Below, piece after piece: positions 10,459-19,784 of a stretch of DNA of 64,000 bases. Numbering within the stretch: position 1 is the first letter of the stretch; the number at the start of each line of letters is the position of its first letter. Both the position numbers and the translations under genes were made by a program. The stretch comes from Mycobacterium sp. EPa45. GTDB lineage: Bacteria > Actinomycetota > Actinomycetes > Mycobacteriales > Mycobacteriaceae. The notes beneath the pieces are model-generated. The model made no database searches, was not told where the DNA came from, and saw nothing but the letters and a program-made list of their open reading frames with translations. Where the stretch lies: positions 1,240,001-1,304,000 of the forward strand of contig NZ_CP011773.1 in assembly GCF_001021385.1 (NCBI RefSeq). Direction: 5' to 3'.

Positions 10459-10633
10459 GATCCGCGGATTCCCGGCCTGCCTGGGCCAACTGTTACTCTC
10501 GTAGACTGTTTGAGCGAGCGGTGCCGCGGGCGGAAACCCGGCGGCGATCGGCGCTAGGCAGGATTACCCGAACGCTGGCCAGGCCAGCCCCAATGGCACG
10601 CTGCGATTCACGTCCGGCTGCCCAGGAGGAAGA

Positions 10634-11959
10634 GTGCTCTCGGCTTTCATCTCTTCGCTCAGGACGGCCGACCTGAGGCGAAAGATCCTGTTCACGTTGG
10701 GTGTCGTGATCCTGTACCGGGTCGGCGCCTCGCTCCCGTCCCCCGGGGTCAACTACAAGAACGTTCACCAGTGCATCGAGCAGGTCAGCGGTGGTGCCGG
10801 CGGGCAGATCTATTCACTGATCAACCTGTTCTCCGGCGGCGCGTTGCTGCAGTTGACGGTGTTCGCGGTGGGTGTGATGCCCTACATCACCGCCAGCATC
10901 ATCGTTCAGCTGCTGACCGTGGTGATCCCACGCTTCGAGCAGCTGCGTAAAGAAGGCCAGGCCGGTCAGGCCAAGATGACCCAGTACACGCGCTATCTGG
11001 CGATTGCACTGGCCATCCTGCAGGCCACCAGCATCGTGGCGCTGGCCGCCAACGGCGGTCTACTGCAGGGCTGCACGCTGGAGATCCTGCAGAGCCAGAG
11101 CATCTTCTCGCTGGTGATCATCGTGCTGGTGATGACCGCGGGCGCAGCGCTGGTCATGTGGATGGGCGAGCTGGTCACCGAGCGCGGCATCGGCAACGGC
11201 ATGTCGCTGCTGATCTTCGCCGGCATCGCGGCCCGCATCCCCGCCGAGGGCAAGAGCATCCTGGACAGCCGCGGCGGCCTGATCTTCACCGCCGTCTGCG
11301 CGGCCGCCCTGCTGATCATCATCGGCGTCGTCTTCGTCGAGCAGGGTCAGCGCCGTATCCCGGTGCAGTACGCCAAACGCATGGTCGGCCGCCGCATGTA
11401 CGGCGGCACGTCGACGTACCTGCCGCTGAAGGTCAACCAGGCCGGCGTCATCCCGGTGATCTTCGCCTCGTCGCTGATCTACATCCCGCACCTGATCACC
11501 CAGCTGATCCAGAGCGGACGCACCACCCCGAGCAACGGCTGGTGGGATCGCTTCGTCGCCAACTATCTGACGAACCCAGCGGATCCGGTCTACATCGGCA
11601 TCTATTTCGGCCTGATCATCTTCTTCACATATTTCTATGTCTCGATCACGTTCAACCCTGACGAGCGCGCCGACGAGATGAAGAAGTTCGGTGGCTTCAT
11701 CCCGGGTATCCGACCCGGTAAGCCGACCGCCGACTACCTGCGTTTCGTGTTGAACAGGATCACCCTGCCCGGGTCGATCTACCTGGGTGTGATCGCCGTC
11801 CTGCCGAACGTGTTCCTGCAGATGGGCAACAGCGGTGGCGTGCAGAACCTGCCGTTCGGCGGTACCGCGGTTCTGATCATGATCGGTGTCGGTTTGGATA
11901 CGGTCAAACAGATCGAGAGCCAGCTCATGCAGCGCAACTACGAAGGGTTCCTGAAGTGA
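10634..11959 (+). CDS. secY: preprotein translocase subunit SecY
   Basis: 441 residues, ten-helix channel protein of the Sec translocon with SecE and SecG. Typical segments are the N-terminal [35 protein letters not shown] in the cytoplasmic C4 region, and the C-terminal [31 protein letters not shown] start at 10634 with AGGAGGA just upstream. It overlaps adk by four bases (GTGA), forming a secY-adk-map operon. Confidence 0.97.
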   Translation: MLSAFISSLRTADLRRKILFTLGVVILYRVGASLPSPGVNYKNVHQCIEQVSGGAGGQIYSLINLFSGGALLQLTVFAVGVMPYITASIIVQLLTVVIPRFEQLRKEGQAGQAKMTQYTRYLAIALAILQATSIVALAANGGLLQGCTLEILQSQSIFSLVIIVLVMTAGAALVMWMGELVTERGIGNGMSLLIFAGIAARIPAEGKSILDSRGGLIFTAVCAAALLIIIGVVFVEQGQRRIPVQYAKRMVGRRMYGGTSTYLPLKVNQAGVIPVIFASSLIYIPHLITQLIQSGRTTPSNGWWDRFVANYLTNPADPVYIGIYFGLIIFFTYFYVSITFNPDERADEMKKFGGFIPGIRPGKPTADYLRFVLNRITLPGSIYLGVIAVLPNVFLQMGNSGGVQNLPFGGTAVLIMIGVGLDTVKQIESQLMQRNYEGFLK

Positions 11960-12501
11960 GAATCGTTCTGCTGGGACCGCCGGGCGCGGGCAAAGGGACT
12001 CAGGCGGTCAAGCTGGCGGACAAGCTCGGCGTACCGCAGATCTCCACTGGCGACCTGTTCCGGCACAACATCAGCACCGGCACCGAGTTGGGGCTGGAGG
12101 CCAAGAAGTACCTCGACGCCGGTGACCTGGTCCCGGCCACGCTGACCAACGCGCTGGTCGACGATCGGCTCAACGACGCGGATGTGGCCGGCGGCTTCAT
12201 CCTCGACGGCTTCCCCCGTTCGGTGGAGCAGGCCGAGGCGCTCAAGCAGATGCTGGCCAAACGCGACCTGAAGCTCGACGCAGTGCTCGAGTTCCGGGTG
12301 CCCGAGGACGAGCTCGTCGAGCGGCTCAAGGGCCGTGGCCGCGCCGACGACACCGAGGACGTGATCCGCAACCGGTTCAAGGTCTACCGGGACGAGACCG
12401 CGCCGCTGCTGGACTACTACCAGGACGAGCTCAAGACCGTCGACGCCGTCGGCAGCCTCGACGAGGTGTTCGCCCGGGCGCTGCACGCCCTCGGTCGCTG
12501 A
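11956..12501 (+). CDS. adk: adenylate kinase
   Basis: 181-residue adenylate kinase interconverting ATP + AMP and 2 ADP. The P-loop [11 protein letters not shown] is at the N-terminus, followed by the AMP-binding [11 protein letters not shown] and [14 protein letters not shown]. The lid is short ([15 protein letters not shown]), as in actinobacterial short-form enzymes, with no zinc-finger lid. Start is GTG at 11956, overlapping the secY stop. Confidence 0.97.
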   Translation: MRIVLLGPPGAGKGTQAVKLADKLGVPQISTGDLFRHNISTGTELGLEAKKYLDAGDLVPATLTNALVDDRLNDADVAGGFILDGFPRSVEQAEALKQMLAKRDLKLDAVLEFRVPEDELVERLKGRGRADDTEDVIRNRFKVYRDETAPLLDYYQDELKTVDAVGSLDEVFARALHALGR

Positions 12502-12507
12502 TCTTCG

Positions 12508-13305
12508 ATGGTTTCCCTGCCCGGGCTGCGCAACCGCAAGACCGTTCCCGCCCGCACACCGGGTGAGTTGGACGCGATGGCCGCTGCCGGAGCGGTGGTG
12601 GCCGCGGCCCTGCGCGCCGTCCAGGCCGCCGCCGCACCAGGGGTTTCGACCAAGGAGCTCGACGACGTCGCCGAGTCGGTGATCCGGAAGGCCAACGGCA
12701 CGCCGTCGTTCCTCGGCTACCACGGCTACCCCGCCAGCATCTGCTCGTCGGTCAATGACCGTGTGGTGCATGGCATTCCGGCGCCCGACGAGAAGCTCGC
12801 GGCCGGCGACCTGGTGTCGATCGACTGCGGTGCGATCATCGATGGCTGGCATGGCGATGCCGCCGTCACGTTCGGGATCGGCACGCTGATCGCGATGGAC
12901 GAGGCGCTGTCCGCGGCGACGAAGCACTCGATGGAAGCCGGCATCGCAGCGATGGTCCCGGGCAACCGGCTCAGCGACATCTCCCATGCCATCGAGAGCG
13001 GCACCCGCGCCGCCGAGCAGACCTACGGGCGCCGCTTCGGCATCGTCGCGGGCTACGGCGGTCACGGCATCGGGCGGGCCATGCACATGGATCCGTTCCT
13101 GCCCAACGAGGGCGAGCCCGGCCGCGGCCCCACGCTGGTGGCCGGATCGGTCCTGGCGATCGAACCGATGTTGACCCTCGGCACCACCAAGACCCGGATC
13201 CTGGCCGACGAGTGGACCGTCGTCACGGCCGACGGGTCGCGCGCCGCACACTGGGAGCACACCGTCGCGGTCACCGACGACGGCCCGCGCATTCTCACCG
13301 TCTGA
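12508..13305 (+). CDS. map: methionine aminopeptidase type I
   Basis: 265-residue cytosolic metallopeptidase removing initiator Met. The pita-bread-fold metal ligands are visible: Asp in [19 protein letters not shown] (both Asp ligands), His in [15 protein letters not shown], Glu in [10 protein letters not shown], and Glu in [10 protein letters not shown]. It lacks the N-terminal SH3-binding extension found in the second mycobacterial MetAP. It corresponds by position to M. tuberculosis mapA. Six bases separate it from adk. Confidence 0.96.
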   Translation: MVSLPGLRNRKTVPARTPGELDAMAAAGAVVAAALRAVQAAAAPGVSTKELDDVAESVIRKANGTPSFLGYHGYPASICSSVNDRVVHGIPAPDEKLAAGDLVSIDCGAIIDGWHGDAAVTFGIGTLIAMDEALSAATKHSMEAGIAAMVPGNRLSDISHAIESGTRAAEQTYGRRFGIVAGYGGHGIGRAMHMDPFLPNEGEPGRGPTLVAGSVLAIEPMLTLGTTKTRILADEWTVVTADGSRAAHWEHTVAVTDDGPRILTV

Positions 13306-13400
13306 TCTGCGCCGAGACCGCCACCATGGTTGTGGATCGGCTCGGATCACGACCCTCAGGTTGATTTCGCGGCTGGGCGGGCCGCCGACGGCGCACACTT

Positions 13401-13428
13401 TGAACCAGATACTCGCCGGTTACGTGTC
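13401..13428 (+). promoter_or_regulatory. SigL-type promoter of sigL-rslA
   Basis: TGAACC (13401-13406), a 16-base spacer, then CGTGTC (13423-13428). This agrees with the reported mycobacterial SigL consensus as I remember it (TGAACC at -35, CGTGTC-like at -10) and suggests autoregulation. The start codon is at 13447, so the leader would be only about 12 bases, with GGGAGG (13435-13440) as ribosome-binding site. Confidence 0.8.
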
Positions 13429-13446
13429 TCAGCCGGGAGGTTGACG

Positions 13447-13962
13447 ATGGACGACCCGGAGGCGGCGTTGGTGCGGGTGCTCTATGAGGAGCACGCGGCC
13501 GCACTGTGGCGCTATGCGCTGCGGCTCACCGGCGACTCCGCGCGCGCCGAGGACGTGGTCCAGGAGACGCTGCTGCGGGCCTGGCAACATCCCGAGGTGG
13601 CCGGCGACGCCGAGCGTTCCGCCAGGGCGTGGCTGTTCACCGTGGCCCGCAACATGATCATCGACGAACGGCGCAGCGCCCGGTTCCGCAGGGAGACCGA
13701 CTCGCTGAACACCGAGGGGGCCCCGGAGCCTGCAGGACCGGACGAGGTCAATACCGCGCTCGACCGGCTACTCATCGGGGATGCGCTGGCACAGCTGTCG
13801 CCCGATCATCGCGCGGTGGTCCGCCGTTCCTACTATCTTGGCTGGACCACGGCGCAGATCGCGGCCGACCTCCAGATCGCCGAGGGCACGGTGAAGTCGA
13901 GACTGCACTACGCCGTTCGTGCGCTGAGGCTGACGTTGCAGGAGATGGGGGTGACCCGGTGA
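13447..13962 (+). CDS. sigL: ECF RNA polymerase sigma factor SigL
   Basis: 171-residue extracytoplasmic-function sigma factor. Region 2 is LYEEHAAALWRYALRLTGD...AEDVVQETLLRAWQHPEV, followed by ARAWLFTVARNMIIDERRS. Region 4 carries the helix-turn-helix LGWTTAQIAADLQIAEGTVKSRLHYAVRAL. Identity comes from sequence recall and from map upstream and rslA downstream, as in M. tuberculosis. I prefer the ATG at 13447, preceded by GGGAGG and the SigL-type promoter, to the in-frame upstream GTG near 13330. It overlaps rslA by four bases (GTGA). Confidence 0.93.
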   Translation: MDDPEAALVRVLYEEHAAALWRYALRLTGDSARAEDVVQETLLRAWQHPEVAGDAERSARAWLFTVARNMIIDERRSARFRRETDSLNTEGAPEPAGPDEVNTALDRLLIGDALAQLSPDHRAVVRRSYYLGWTTAQIAADLQIAEGTVKSRLHYAVRALRLTLQEMGVTR

Positions 13963-14672
13963 AGGATTTGAACGATCCGTACGAAACGTGGGACGCCGCC
14001 TACGTGCTGGGGTCGCTGTCGAGCAATGAGCGCCGCGAGTACGAAGCGCACCTCAGCGGATGTGTGCGCTGCCGGACGTCGGTCGGGGAGCTGAGCGGGA
14101 TGCCCGCGCTGCTGGCCATGCTCACCCCCGACGAGGTGACGGCCATCGACACGGGCGGGATCGAACCCCCGCCGCTGCGCCCGCAGCTGCTGGACGGCGT
14201 GCTGTTCGAGGTGCGCCGCCGCCGGCGTCGGGGACGCTGGATCACCTGGTCGGTGGCCGCCGCGGCTGCGGCGGTGCTGGCCGTCGGGATTCTCGTCGCG
14301 ATCAACCCCGCACCGTTCGGTACGCCCACACCAGCGCCACAGGTGTCGGCCGCGACGGTCAGCATGACGCCGGTGATGCCGTCGTCGTTCGAGGCGACGG
14401 TCCAGGTGACACCGACGGGGTGGGGCACTCACATCGAGATGACGTGCACCTACCACGAAGAGATCGGCACCGGCACGGAAGCGGACGCGGACAAGCTGGC
14501 GATGTATGCCGTAGCCCGCGACGGAAGCCGGATCCAGTTGGCGACGTGGATGGCCCGCGAAGGCGAGTCGGCCTCGCCGACCGGCAGCACGTCGATGCCG
14601 ATGGAGAAGATTTCCGCCGTTCAGGTTGTCAAGGTCGAGACCGGTGACGTGCTGCTCCAGCGCAGCCTGTAG
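13959..14672 (+). CDS. rslA: anti-sigma-L factor RslA (zinc-binding, membrane-anchored)
   Basis: 237 residues. The N-terminal cytoplasmic zinc-binding anti-sigma domain has the HxxxCxxC motif (EAHLSGCVRCRTSVGEL, about residues 28-45). A single transmembrane helix follows (ITWSVAAAAAAVLAVGILVAI, about 92-112), then an extracytoplasmic domain to the end. The family senses redox state through the zinc thiolates and releases SigL. GTG start at 13959 overlaps the sigL stop. The next operon has its own SigL-type promoter 73 bases downstream of the rslA stop. Confidence 0.92.
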   Translation: MKDLNDPYETWDAAYVLGSLSSNERREYEAHLSGCVRCRTSVGELSGMPALLAMLTPDEVTAIDTGGIEPPPLRPQLLDGVLFEVRRRRRRGRWITWSVAAAAAAVLAVGILVAINPAPFGTPTPAPQVSAATVSMTPVMPSSFEATVQVTPTGWGTHIEMTCTYHEEIGTGTEADADKLAMYAVARDGSRIQLATWMAREGESASPTGSTSMPMEKISAVQVVKVETGDVLLQRSL

Positions 14673-14744
14673 GCCACACTGATCTGTCGATCAGTCAAAA
14701 GCCTTTCCCACAAGCACTTTTCGCTTGATCAGTACCCGTGTTCG

Positions 14745-14772
14745 TGAACCGAACCGACCCAGCCCTCGTGTC
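14745..14772 (+). promoter_or_regulatory. second SigL-type promoter, driving the ThDP/KAS III operon
   Basis: TGAACC (14745-14750), exactly 16 bases, then CGTGTC (14767-14772): identical hexamers and spacing to the promoter before sigL. It is 33 bases upstream of the ATG at 14806, with GGGGAGG at 14785-14791 as a likely ribosome-binding site. The match places the four-gene operon that follows under SigL control. Confidence 0.78.
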
Positions 14773-14805
14773 AATGGCAGGGCCGGGGAGGACGGGTGAT
14801 CTGAG

Positions 14806-16515
14806 ATGGACGAGCGACAACGCGTGGTCGACTACATTGTCGACCAACTCGCGGCCATCGGCGTCGAGCACATGTTCGGGGTCGATGGTGCGAACATCGA
14901 GGATCTCTACGACGCCGCGTACTTCCACCGAGGTGTGACCGCGGTTCTGGCCAAACACGAATTCTCCGCGGCGACAATGGCCGACGGCTACAGCCGATCC
15001 GGCTGCGGGCTCGGGGTGGTCATGGCGACCTCCGGCGGCGGATCACTGAATCTCATTCCAGGGCTCGGTGAATCGTTGACCAGCCGGGTGCCGGTGCTGG
15101 CGCTGGTCGGCCAGCCGCCCATGGCGATGGATGGGCGTGGCAGTTTCCAGGACACCAGCGGGCGCAACGGTTCACTGGACGCCGCGGCGCTGTTCTCGGC
15201 GGTGTCGGTGTACTGCCGGCGCATCACGTCCGCCGAGGAGATCATCACCGCGCTCCCGGCGGCGATAGCCGCGGCCCGGCGGGGTGGCCCGGCGGTGTTG
15301 TTGTTGCCCAAGGACATTCAGCAGGCGTTGATCGCGCTGCGAAGTCGACTGGCAGTGGCACCGGACTTCCCGGTGGTGGGTGATCCATGGCCGATTGCCC
15401 GTGTGCTTCGCCGGGTTCGCGGACCGGTGACGATCATCGCGGGCGAGCAGGTGGCCCGCGACGATGCCCGGGCCGAACTGGAGCGGCTGCGTGCCGTGCT
15501 GCGAGCTCGGGTCGCGACCGCCCCCGATGCCAAGGATGTCAGCGGCTCGCCCGGCCTGGGTTCGTCGTCCTCGCTGGGAGTCACCGGCGTGATGGGTCAT
15601 CCCGGGGTTGCCGATGCGATCCGCGACAGCGCGCTGTGCCTGATCGTGGGGACCCGGTTGAACGTGACCGCGCGGACCGGTCTGGATGAGGCGTTGGGGT
15701 CGGTGCCGACGATGTCGCTCGGCTCGGCCGCGCCGTACCTGGCCTGCACCCACATCCGCACCGACGATCTGCGGGCGTCGCTGGGACGACTGACGATGAT
15801 GCTGTCCGGCGGCGGTCGTCCCCACGGTCTGCGGGTGCCCGAGGCGGTGGGGCACCGGGAGATGGCACCGCCAGAGTGTGACGACAGCGGAATCCGCTAC
15901 CGCGATGCGGTTTCCGCGCTCGACGCCGTGCTGCCCGACGATGTCGACATCGTTGTCGACGCGGGCAACACCGGCGCGGTCGCCATCCACACGCTGCCGG
16001 TGCGCAGATCCGGTCGGTTCATGGTCGCGCTGGGAATGGGTGGCATGGGCTACAGCTTCGGGGCTGCCATCGGGTTGGCGTTCGGGCGGGGTCGGCGGGT
16101 CGTCGTGGTGGCCGGCGACGGGTCGTTCTTCATGCACGGCATGGAGATGCACACCGCATGGCAGTACCGACTGCCGATCACCTTCGTGTTGTTCAACAAC
16201 AACGCCCACGCGATGTGCGTGACGCGCGAGCAGTTGTACTACCGAGACATGTACAGCTACAACAGATTCCGCGCCAGCAACCTGGGAGCGGGGCTCGCGG
16301 CGATGTTCCCCGGTCTGCATTCGGTGGACGTCACCGAGCCTGGCCAGCTGCGCGCCGCCCTGGGGTCCGCTTTAGGCGGCGACGGGCCGTCCGTTGTCAG
16401 CATCGAATGCTCCGCCGACGAAATCCCGCCGTTTGCACCATTTCTGGCTGCTTTGCGGCAATCCGACAGCACACCTACCGAGGAGAGCACCACTCATGTC
16501 GCTGCCCGCGCTTGA
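14806..16515 (+). CDS. thiamine-diphosphate-dependent enzyme (acetolactate synthase/benzoylformate decarboxylase-like)
   Basis: 569 residues with the three-domain ThDP-enzyme layout. The N-terminal PYR domain carries the catalytic Glu52 (LAKHEFSAATMADGYSR). A central Rossmann-like domain runs about 190-335. The C-terminal PP domain has the cofactor motif from GDGS (437-440) to NNNA (464-467). It therefore likely decarboxylates or carboligates a 2-oxo acid. It is not housekeeping IlvB: it lies beside KAS III-like, SRPBCC and aminotransferase genes and has no small regulatory subunit. First gene of the SigL-promoted operon, overlapping the next gene by 20 bases. Substrate unknown. Confidence 0.85.
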   Translation: MDERQRVVDYIVDQLAAIGVEHMFGVDGANIEDLYDAAYFHRGVTAVLAKHEFSAATMADGYSRSGCGLGVVMATSGGGSLNLIPGLGESLTSRVPVLALVGQPPMAMDGRGSFQDTSGRNGSLDAAALFSAVSVYCRRITSAEEIITALPAAIAAARRGGPAVLLLPKDIQQALIALRSRLAVAPDFPVVGDPWPIARVLRRVRGPVTIIAGEQVARDDARAELERLRAVLRARVATAPDAKDVSGSPGLGSSSSLGVTGVMGHPGVADAIRDSALCLIVGTRLNVTARTGLDEALGSVPTMSLGSAAPYLACTHIRTDDLRASLGRLTMMLSGGGRPHGLRVPEAVGHREMAPPECDDSGIRYRDAVSALDAVLPDDVDIVVDAGNTGAVAIHTLPVRRSGRFMVALGMGGMGYSFGAAIGLAFGRGRRVVVVAGDGSFFMHGMEMHTAWQYRLPITFVLFNNNAHAMCVTREQLYYRDMYSYNRFRASNLGAGLAAMFPGLHSVDVTEPGQLRAALGSALGGDGPSVVSIECSADEIPPFAPFLAALRQSDSTPTEESTTHVAARA

Positions 16516-17161
16516 CGATATCGTCACCCACACCGGATCCGTCGACCCTATCGACGGGGTGACCAGAATCGAGACCTCACCGCGAGAGAAGGCCACCCCG
16601 GTCATCATGGAGATGATGCGGTCGGTGTACCCCCACGATGAGGTCTTCGGTCGATACTGCACCGTCAACGACTACATCGACTGCCCGCCGGACGAACTCT
16701 ACGAGTACCTGTCCGACACCCGGTCGCTGGAGGAATGGACATACAGCCTGCGCGGTTTCGAGTCCACCGACGAGCCGGGACTGTGGGTGGCTTACGACCG
16801 ATTGGGCTCGCAGACTTCGATATACACCCGCACCGTGGCGAACCCGGACGCACGCACCGTGGACTACCACTGCGCGTGGGACCAGGGCAAGCACCTGTGG
16901 ATGGTCTATCTGATGCGGGTGGTCGACGCGCAGATCGTGCTGGACAAGCCGGGTTCGGTTGTGCTGTGGACGAATTGCCACCACCCGTTCTATGACGACA
17001 ACCCCTATCCGGAGTCCGCGCCGCCGGAGCGTCCGGTCTGGGTGGGCGACTTCTGGGACATGTTCGGCGCCGGTCACGCCCTGGAACTGCAGAACCTCAA
17101 GGCGATCGCCGAATACCGGCATCACAACGGCCTGCCGGTAACCCCCGACTGGATGAAATGA
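16496..17161 (+). CDS. SRPBCC-fold (START/Bet v1-like) protein
   Basis: 221 residues from the ATG at 16496, which has GAGGAG just upstream and lies inside the end of the ThDP gene. The pattern YIDCPPDELYEYLSDTRSLEEWTYSLRGF (in overlapping pieces), about residue 60 on, is typical of the first strand-helix unit of SRPBCC proteins, which bind hydrophobic ligands or act as cyclases/aromatases. The middle is rich in Trp, Tyr and His (DYHCAWDQGKHLWMVYLM; TNCHHPFYDDNPYPE). No signal peptide. Its stop overlaps the KAS III gene by four bases. Role inferred: handling or cyclising the cassette product. Confidence 0.6.
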   Translation: MSLPALDDIVTHTGSVDPIDGVTRIETSPREKATPVIMEMMRSVYPHDEVFGRYCTVNDYIDCPPDELYEYLSDTRSLEEWTYSLRGFESTDEPGLWVAYDRLGSQTSIYTRTVANPDARTVDYHCAWDQGKHLWMVYLMRVVDAQIVLDKPGSVVLWTNCHHPFYDDNPYPESAPPERPVWVGDFWDMFGAGHALELQNLKAIAEYRHHNGLPVTPDWMK

Positions 17162-18192
17162 GCACCGCGATGAGCCATCCCAACGTCAGCCTGATCGACG
17201 TCTCGAGCTACCTGCCGGGTGATCCCATCCCGGCCGACTACTACGCCCAGTTCGCCGACTCCGATGAACTGCGCGACAACCTGATGTTCCGTGCGCCCAA
17301 GTTCCGCCATCACGTGGCACCCGACGAGACGGCCACCGACATGATCGAGCGGGCCGCGGCAGGGCTGACCGAACGGCACGGTGAGGATGTGATCGCCGGC
17401 GCCGACGTCCTGATCACTCACACCCAGATGCCGGACATGCCGTTCTACGGCGGGGGAGGCGCGATCGCGCATCGCCTTGGTATGCGGCCGAACTGGGTGC
17501 TCGATCTCCACAACGGAGGCTGCGCTGCGTTCGTGCTGGGGCTGCAGGTGGCACGCCAGCTGCTGTCGTCGGGCGCAGGGCGGACCGCGGTGGTGGCGAT
17601 CGCGCAGAACGCGGCCGGCCAGGTCTTCGAGCAGCCGACCGTGCGCCGCAAGGCCCAGGCCGCCGTGCCCGGGGACGGCGCCGCCGTCGGACTCGTCACG
17701 GTGTCGGACGAGTCGCCGATTCTCGATGTCGAGACCCGCACCTACGGCGAGTTCGCGGGAGACATGACAATCGCGTTCGATCCGCCGCGCAAGTGGTGGC
17801 AGCCCGGACAGGCCGAGGGCTACATCGGGTTCACCGAATCCAAGATCACCAAGGTGCTCGCCCGGGGAAACCGGCAGGTGCCCGAGGTGGCGCTGGCGGT
17901 CTGCGATCGCATCGGGATGAAGTCGCGCGACCTCGACCTGTTCGTTACCAACCAACCCAACCGGGTGTTCCTGCGGAACTGGCGCGAGGCACTCGAGCTG
18001 CCCGCCGAACGACACGTCGATACTTTCGACGAGTGCGGCAACCTGTTCGGCGCAGGCATCCCGATCAACCTGGACCGGGCAATCCGCGACGGCCGGATCT
18101 CACCCGGGGACACCGTGCTTATGGCAGCATTCGCGCACGCCGGCGACTTCGCCGGTGCGGCGGCAGTGCGCTGGGGCGGTCGGGCGGCCTGA
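17158..18192 (+). CDS. 3-oxoacyl-ACP synthase III-like (FabH-type) protein with altered triad
   Basis: 344-residue thiolase-fold protein. The nucleophile motif is LDLHNGGCAAFVLGLQ (Cys122) and the conserved Asn is in FDECGNLFGAGIP (Asn295). The position of the usual catalytic His (HQxN in FabH) reads TNQPN here, so His is replaced by Asn265. Condensation by decarboxylation normally needs that His; acyl transfer or non-decarboxylative condensation, as in some FabH relatives acting as ester- or amide-forming enzymes, may be more likely. The N-terminus begins SHPNVSLIDVSSYLPGD. It overlaps both neighbours and is part of the SigL-promoted operon. Confidence 0.85.
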   Translation: MSTAMSHPNVSLIDVSSYLPGDPIPADYYAQFADSDELRDNLMFRAPKFRHHVAPDETATDMIERAAAGLTERHGEDVIAGADVLITHTQMPDMPFYGGGGAIAHRLGMRPNWVLDLHNGGCAAFVLGLQVARQLLSSGAGRTAVVAIAQNAAGQVFEQPTVRRKAQAAVPGDGAAVGLVTVSDESPILDVETRTYGEFAGDMTIAFDPPRKWWQPGQAEGYIGFTESKITKVLARGNRQVPEVALAVCDRIGMKSRDLDLFVTNQPNRVFLRNWREALELPAERHVDTFDECGNLFGAGIPINLDRAIRDGRISPGDTVLMAAFAHAGDFAGAAAVRWGGRAA

Positions 18193-19223
18193 TGACAACC
18201 ATGATCCGGGTCGCCGAGGACACCGTCGCTGCACTGCCCGACGCAGTTGACCCACTAGCGTTGTCGCTCAACGAGAATCCGTTCTCACCGCTGCCCGCAG
18301 TGCGCTCGGCACTGATCAGCGCGATCGATTCGGCGAACAGGTACCCGGAGTTCCTGCCGGAGCGGCTGCGGCGGATGATCGCCACCCGGATCGGCGTGGC
18401 CGAGGATCAGGTGGTGCTTGGTCCGGGCGCCACCGGCGTCGCGATGCAGCTGTTGCACGCCGTGACCGAACCGGGTGACCGGATCGCCATGGCCACACCG
18501 ACGTTCGACGGCTATCCGATCATGGCGGGCATGGCGCGGCTGAATCCGGTGGCAGTGCCGCTGGATCAGCACGGCTTTCATCAGTTGGATGCGCTGATCG
18601 ACGCGGCCGCGGAGGCCAAGGTGGTGGTGGTGTGCCGGCCGCACAATCCCACCGGGACGATCGAATCGACGTTCGAGGTGAATCGATTCCTTGCCGCGGT
18701 GCCGAGTGACACCGTTGTCTTGCTCGACGAGGCCTACATCGAGTTCGTCGCGCCCGGCTTCCGGCTCGACGCACGGACGCTGATCCGCAAGTACCCGAAT
18801 GTGCTGGTGCTGCGGACGTTCTCCAAGGCATACGGTCTGGCGGGACTGCGCATCGGCTACGGTTTCGGCTCCGCTGATCTGACCGCCGAACTGTGGCGGA
18901 TGCAGCTTCCGTTCGGGATGGACAGCACCAGCCTGGTCGCCGTCGCGGCGTCCTACGACGCGGAACGCCAGCTGCAGCGCCGGATTCGGGCAATCGCCGC
19001 CGAGCGACGCTACCTGCGGATGCGCCTGCGTGCGATGGGCGTGTACGTCACCGAAGGGCACGCCAACTTCGTGTACCTGCCACCGGGCGACCGCCCCTGG
19101 CGGGAGGTCTTCGAGCCGGCCGGCCTGCGGGTCCGCCATTACAACGATGGTGGAGTGCGAATCACGGTGGGGGACCGCTGGTCGACGCGAGCGGTACTGG
19201 CCGCGGTATCCGACGGGCGGTAG
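18192..19223 (+). CDS. PLP-dependent aminotransferase, histidinol-phosphate aminotransferase-like
   Basis: 343 residues, class I/II fold. LSLNENPFSPLP at the N-terminus, GPGATGVAMQLLHA, CRPHNPTGTI, the PLP-nitrogen Asp in LLDEAYIEF (Asp179), and the Schiff-base Lys212 in TFSKAYGLAGLRIGYG are all seen. It resembles HisC/aromatic aminotransferases, but its operon is not histidine biosynthesis. Start ATG at 18192 shares one base with the upstream stop (TGATG). Probably aminates the ketone or 2-oxo product made by the upstream enzymes. Confidence 0.88.
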   Translation: MTTMIRVAEDTVAALPDAVDPLALSLNENPFSPLPAVRSALISAIDSANRYPEFLPERLRRMIATRIGVAEDQVVLGPGATGVAMQLLHAVTEPGDRIAMATPTFDGYPIMAGMARLNPVAVPLDQHGFHQLDALIDAAAEAKVVVVCRPHNPTGTIESTFEVNRFLAAVPSDTVVLLDEAYIEFVAPGFRLDARTLIRKYPNVLVLRTFSKAYGLAGLRIGYGFGSADLTAELWRMQLPFGMDSTSLVAVAASYDAERQLQRRIRAIAAERRYLRMRLRAMGVYVTEGHANFVYLPPGDRPWREVFEPAGLRVRHYNDGGVRITVGDRWSTRAVLAAVSDGR

Positions 19224-19262
19224 TGCCCTACGGGGGTGCGTCCATGCGGTATGAATGGGCGG

Positions 19263-19772
19263 ATGGCCGAATCACTCCCGTCCCCCAAGCCGGACCCGAT
19301 CGCCGCGGCGCGGCGGAATTGGGAGCGCGCCGGGTGGGGTGACGTCGCCGAGGGCATGGTGGCGGTGACCTCGGTGATGCGGGCCCACCAGATTCTGCTC
19401 GCGCGGGTGGAGAATGCGCTGCGGCCCTATGATTTGAGCTTTTCGAGGTTCGAACTGTTGCGGCTGCTGGCGTTCAGTCGCACCGGCGCACTGCCGATCA
19501 CCAAGGCGTCGGACCGGCTGCAGGTGCACGTCACCAGCGTCACCCATGCCATTCGCCGGCTGGAGGCCGACGGGTTGGTCAAGCGGGTGCCGCACCCCAC
19601 CGACGGGCGCACCACGCTGGTGGAGATCACCGAGCTGGGCCGCTCGACGGTCGAGGATGCCACCGCGACGCTCAACGAGCAGGTGTTCGCCGACATCGGG
19701 ATGGCGACGCCGGAAGCCCGTGCGCTGGTGGCCTCGATCGAGACCCTGCGCCACCACGCGGGGGATTTCTAG
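19263..19772 (+). CDS. MarR-family transcriptional regulator
   Basis: 169 residues from the ATG at 19263 (in-frame GTG 19236 and ATG 19251 are alternatives; none has a clear ribosome-binding site). Winged-helix MarR core: LSFSRFELLRLLAFSRTGALPITKASDRLQVHVTSVTHAIRRLEADGLVKRVPHPTDGRTTLVEIT, read in pieces, with the DxR wing (PTDGRT). It lies just downstream of the SigL-promoted cassette. A MarR-type regulator occupies the comparable place after rslA in M. tuberculosis (Rv0737, from memory), so it may be ancestral to the locus. Confidence 0.88.
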   Translation: MAESLPSPKPDPIAAARRNWERAGWGDVAEGMVAVTSVMRAHQILLARVENALRPYDLSFSRFELLRLLAFSRTGALPITKASDRLQVHVTSVTHAIRRLEADGLVKRVPHPTDGRTTLVEITELGRSTVEDATATLNEQVFADIGMATPEARALVASIETLRHHAGDF

Positions 19773-19784
19773 CGCACCCCTTAC

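Noticed and set aside
11938..13398. A 486-codon minus-strand frame opposite adk and map
   Set aside because: It is a high-GC shadow of two certain genes; its translation has no family features and no start signal.
18192..19223. Aminotransferase considered as hisC of a histidine operon
   Set aside because: No other histidine gene is near; it is coupled to KAS III-like and ThDP genes under a SigL-type promoter.
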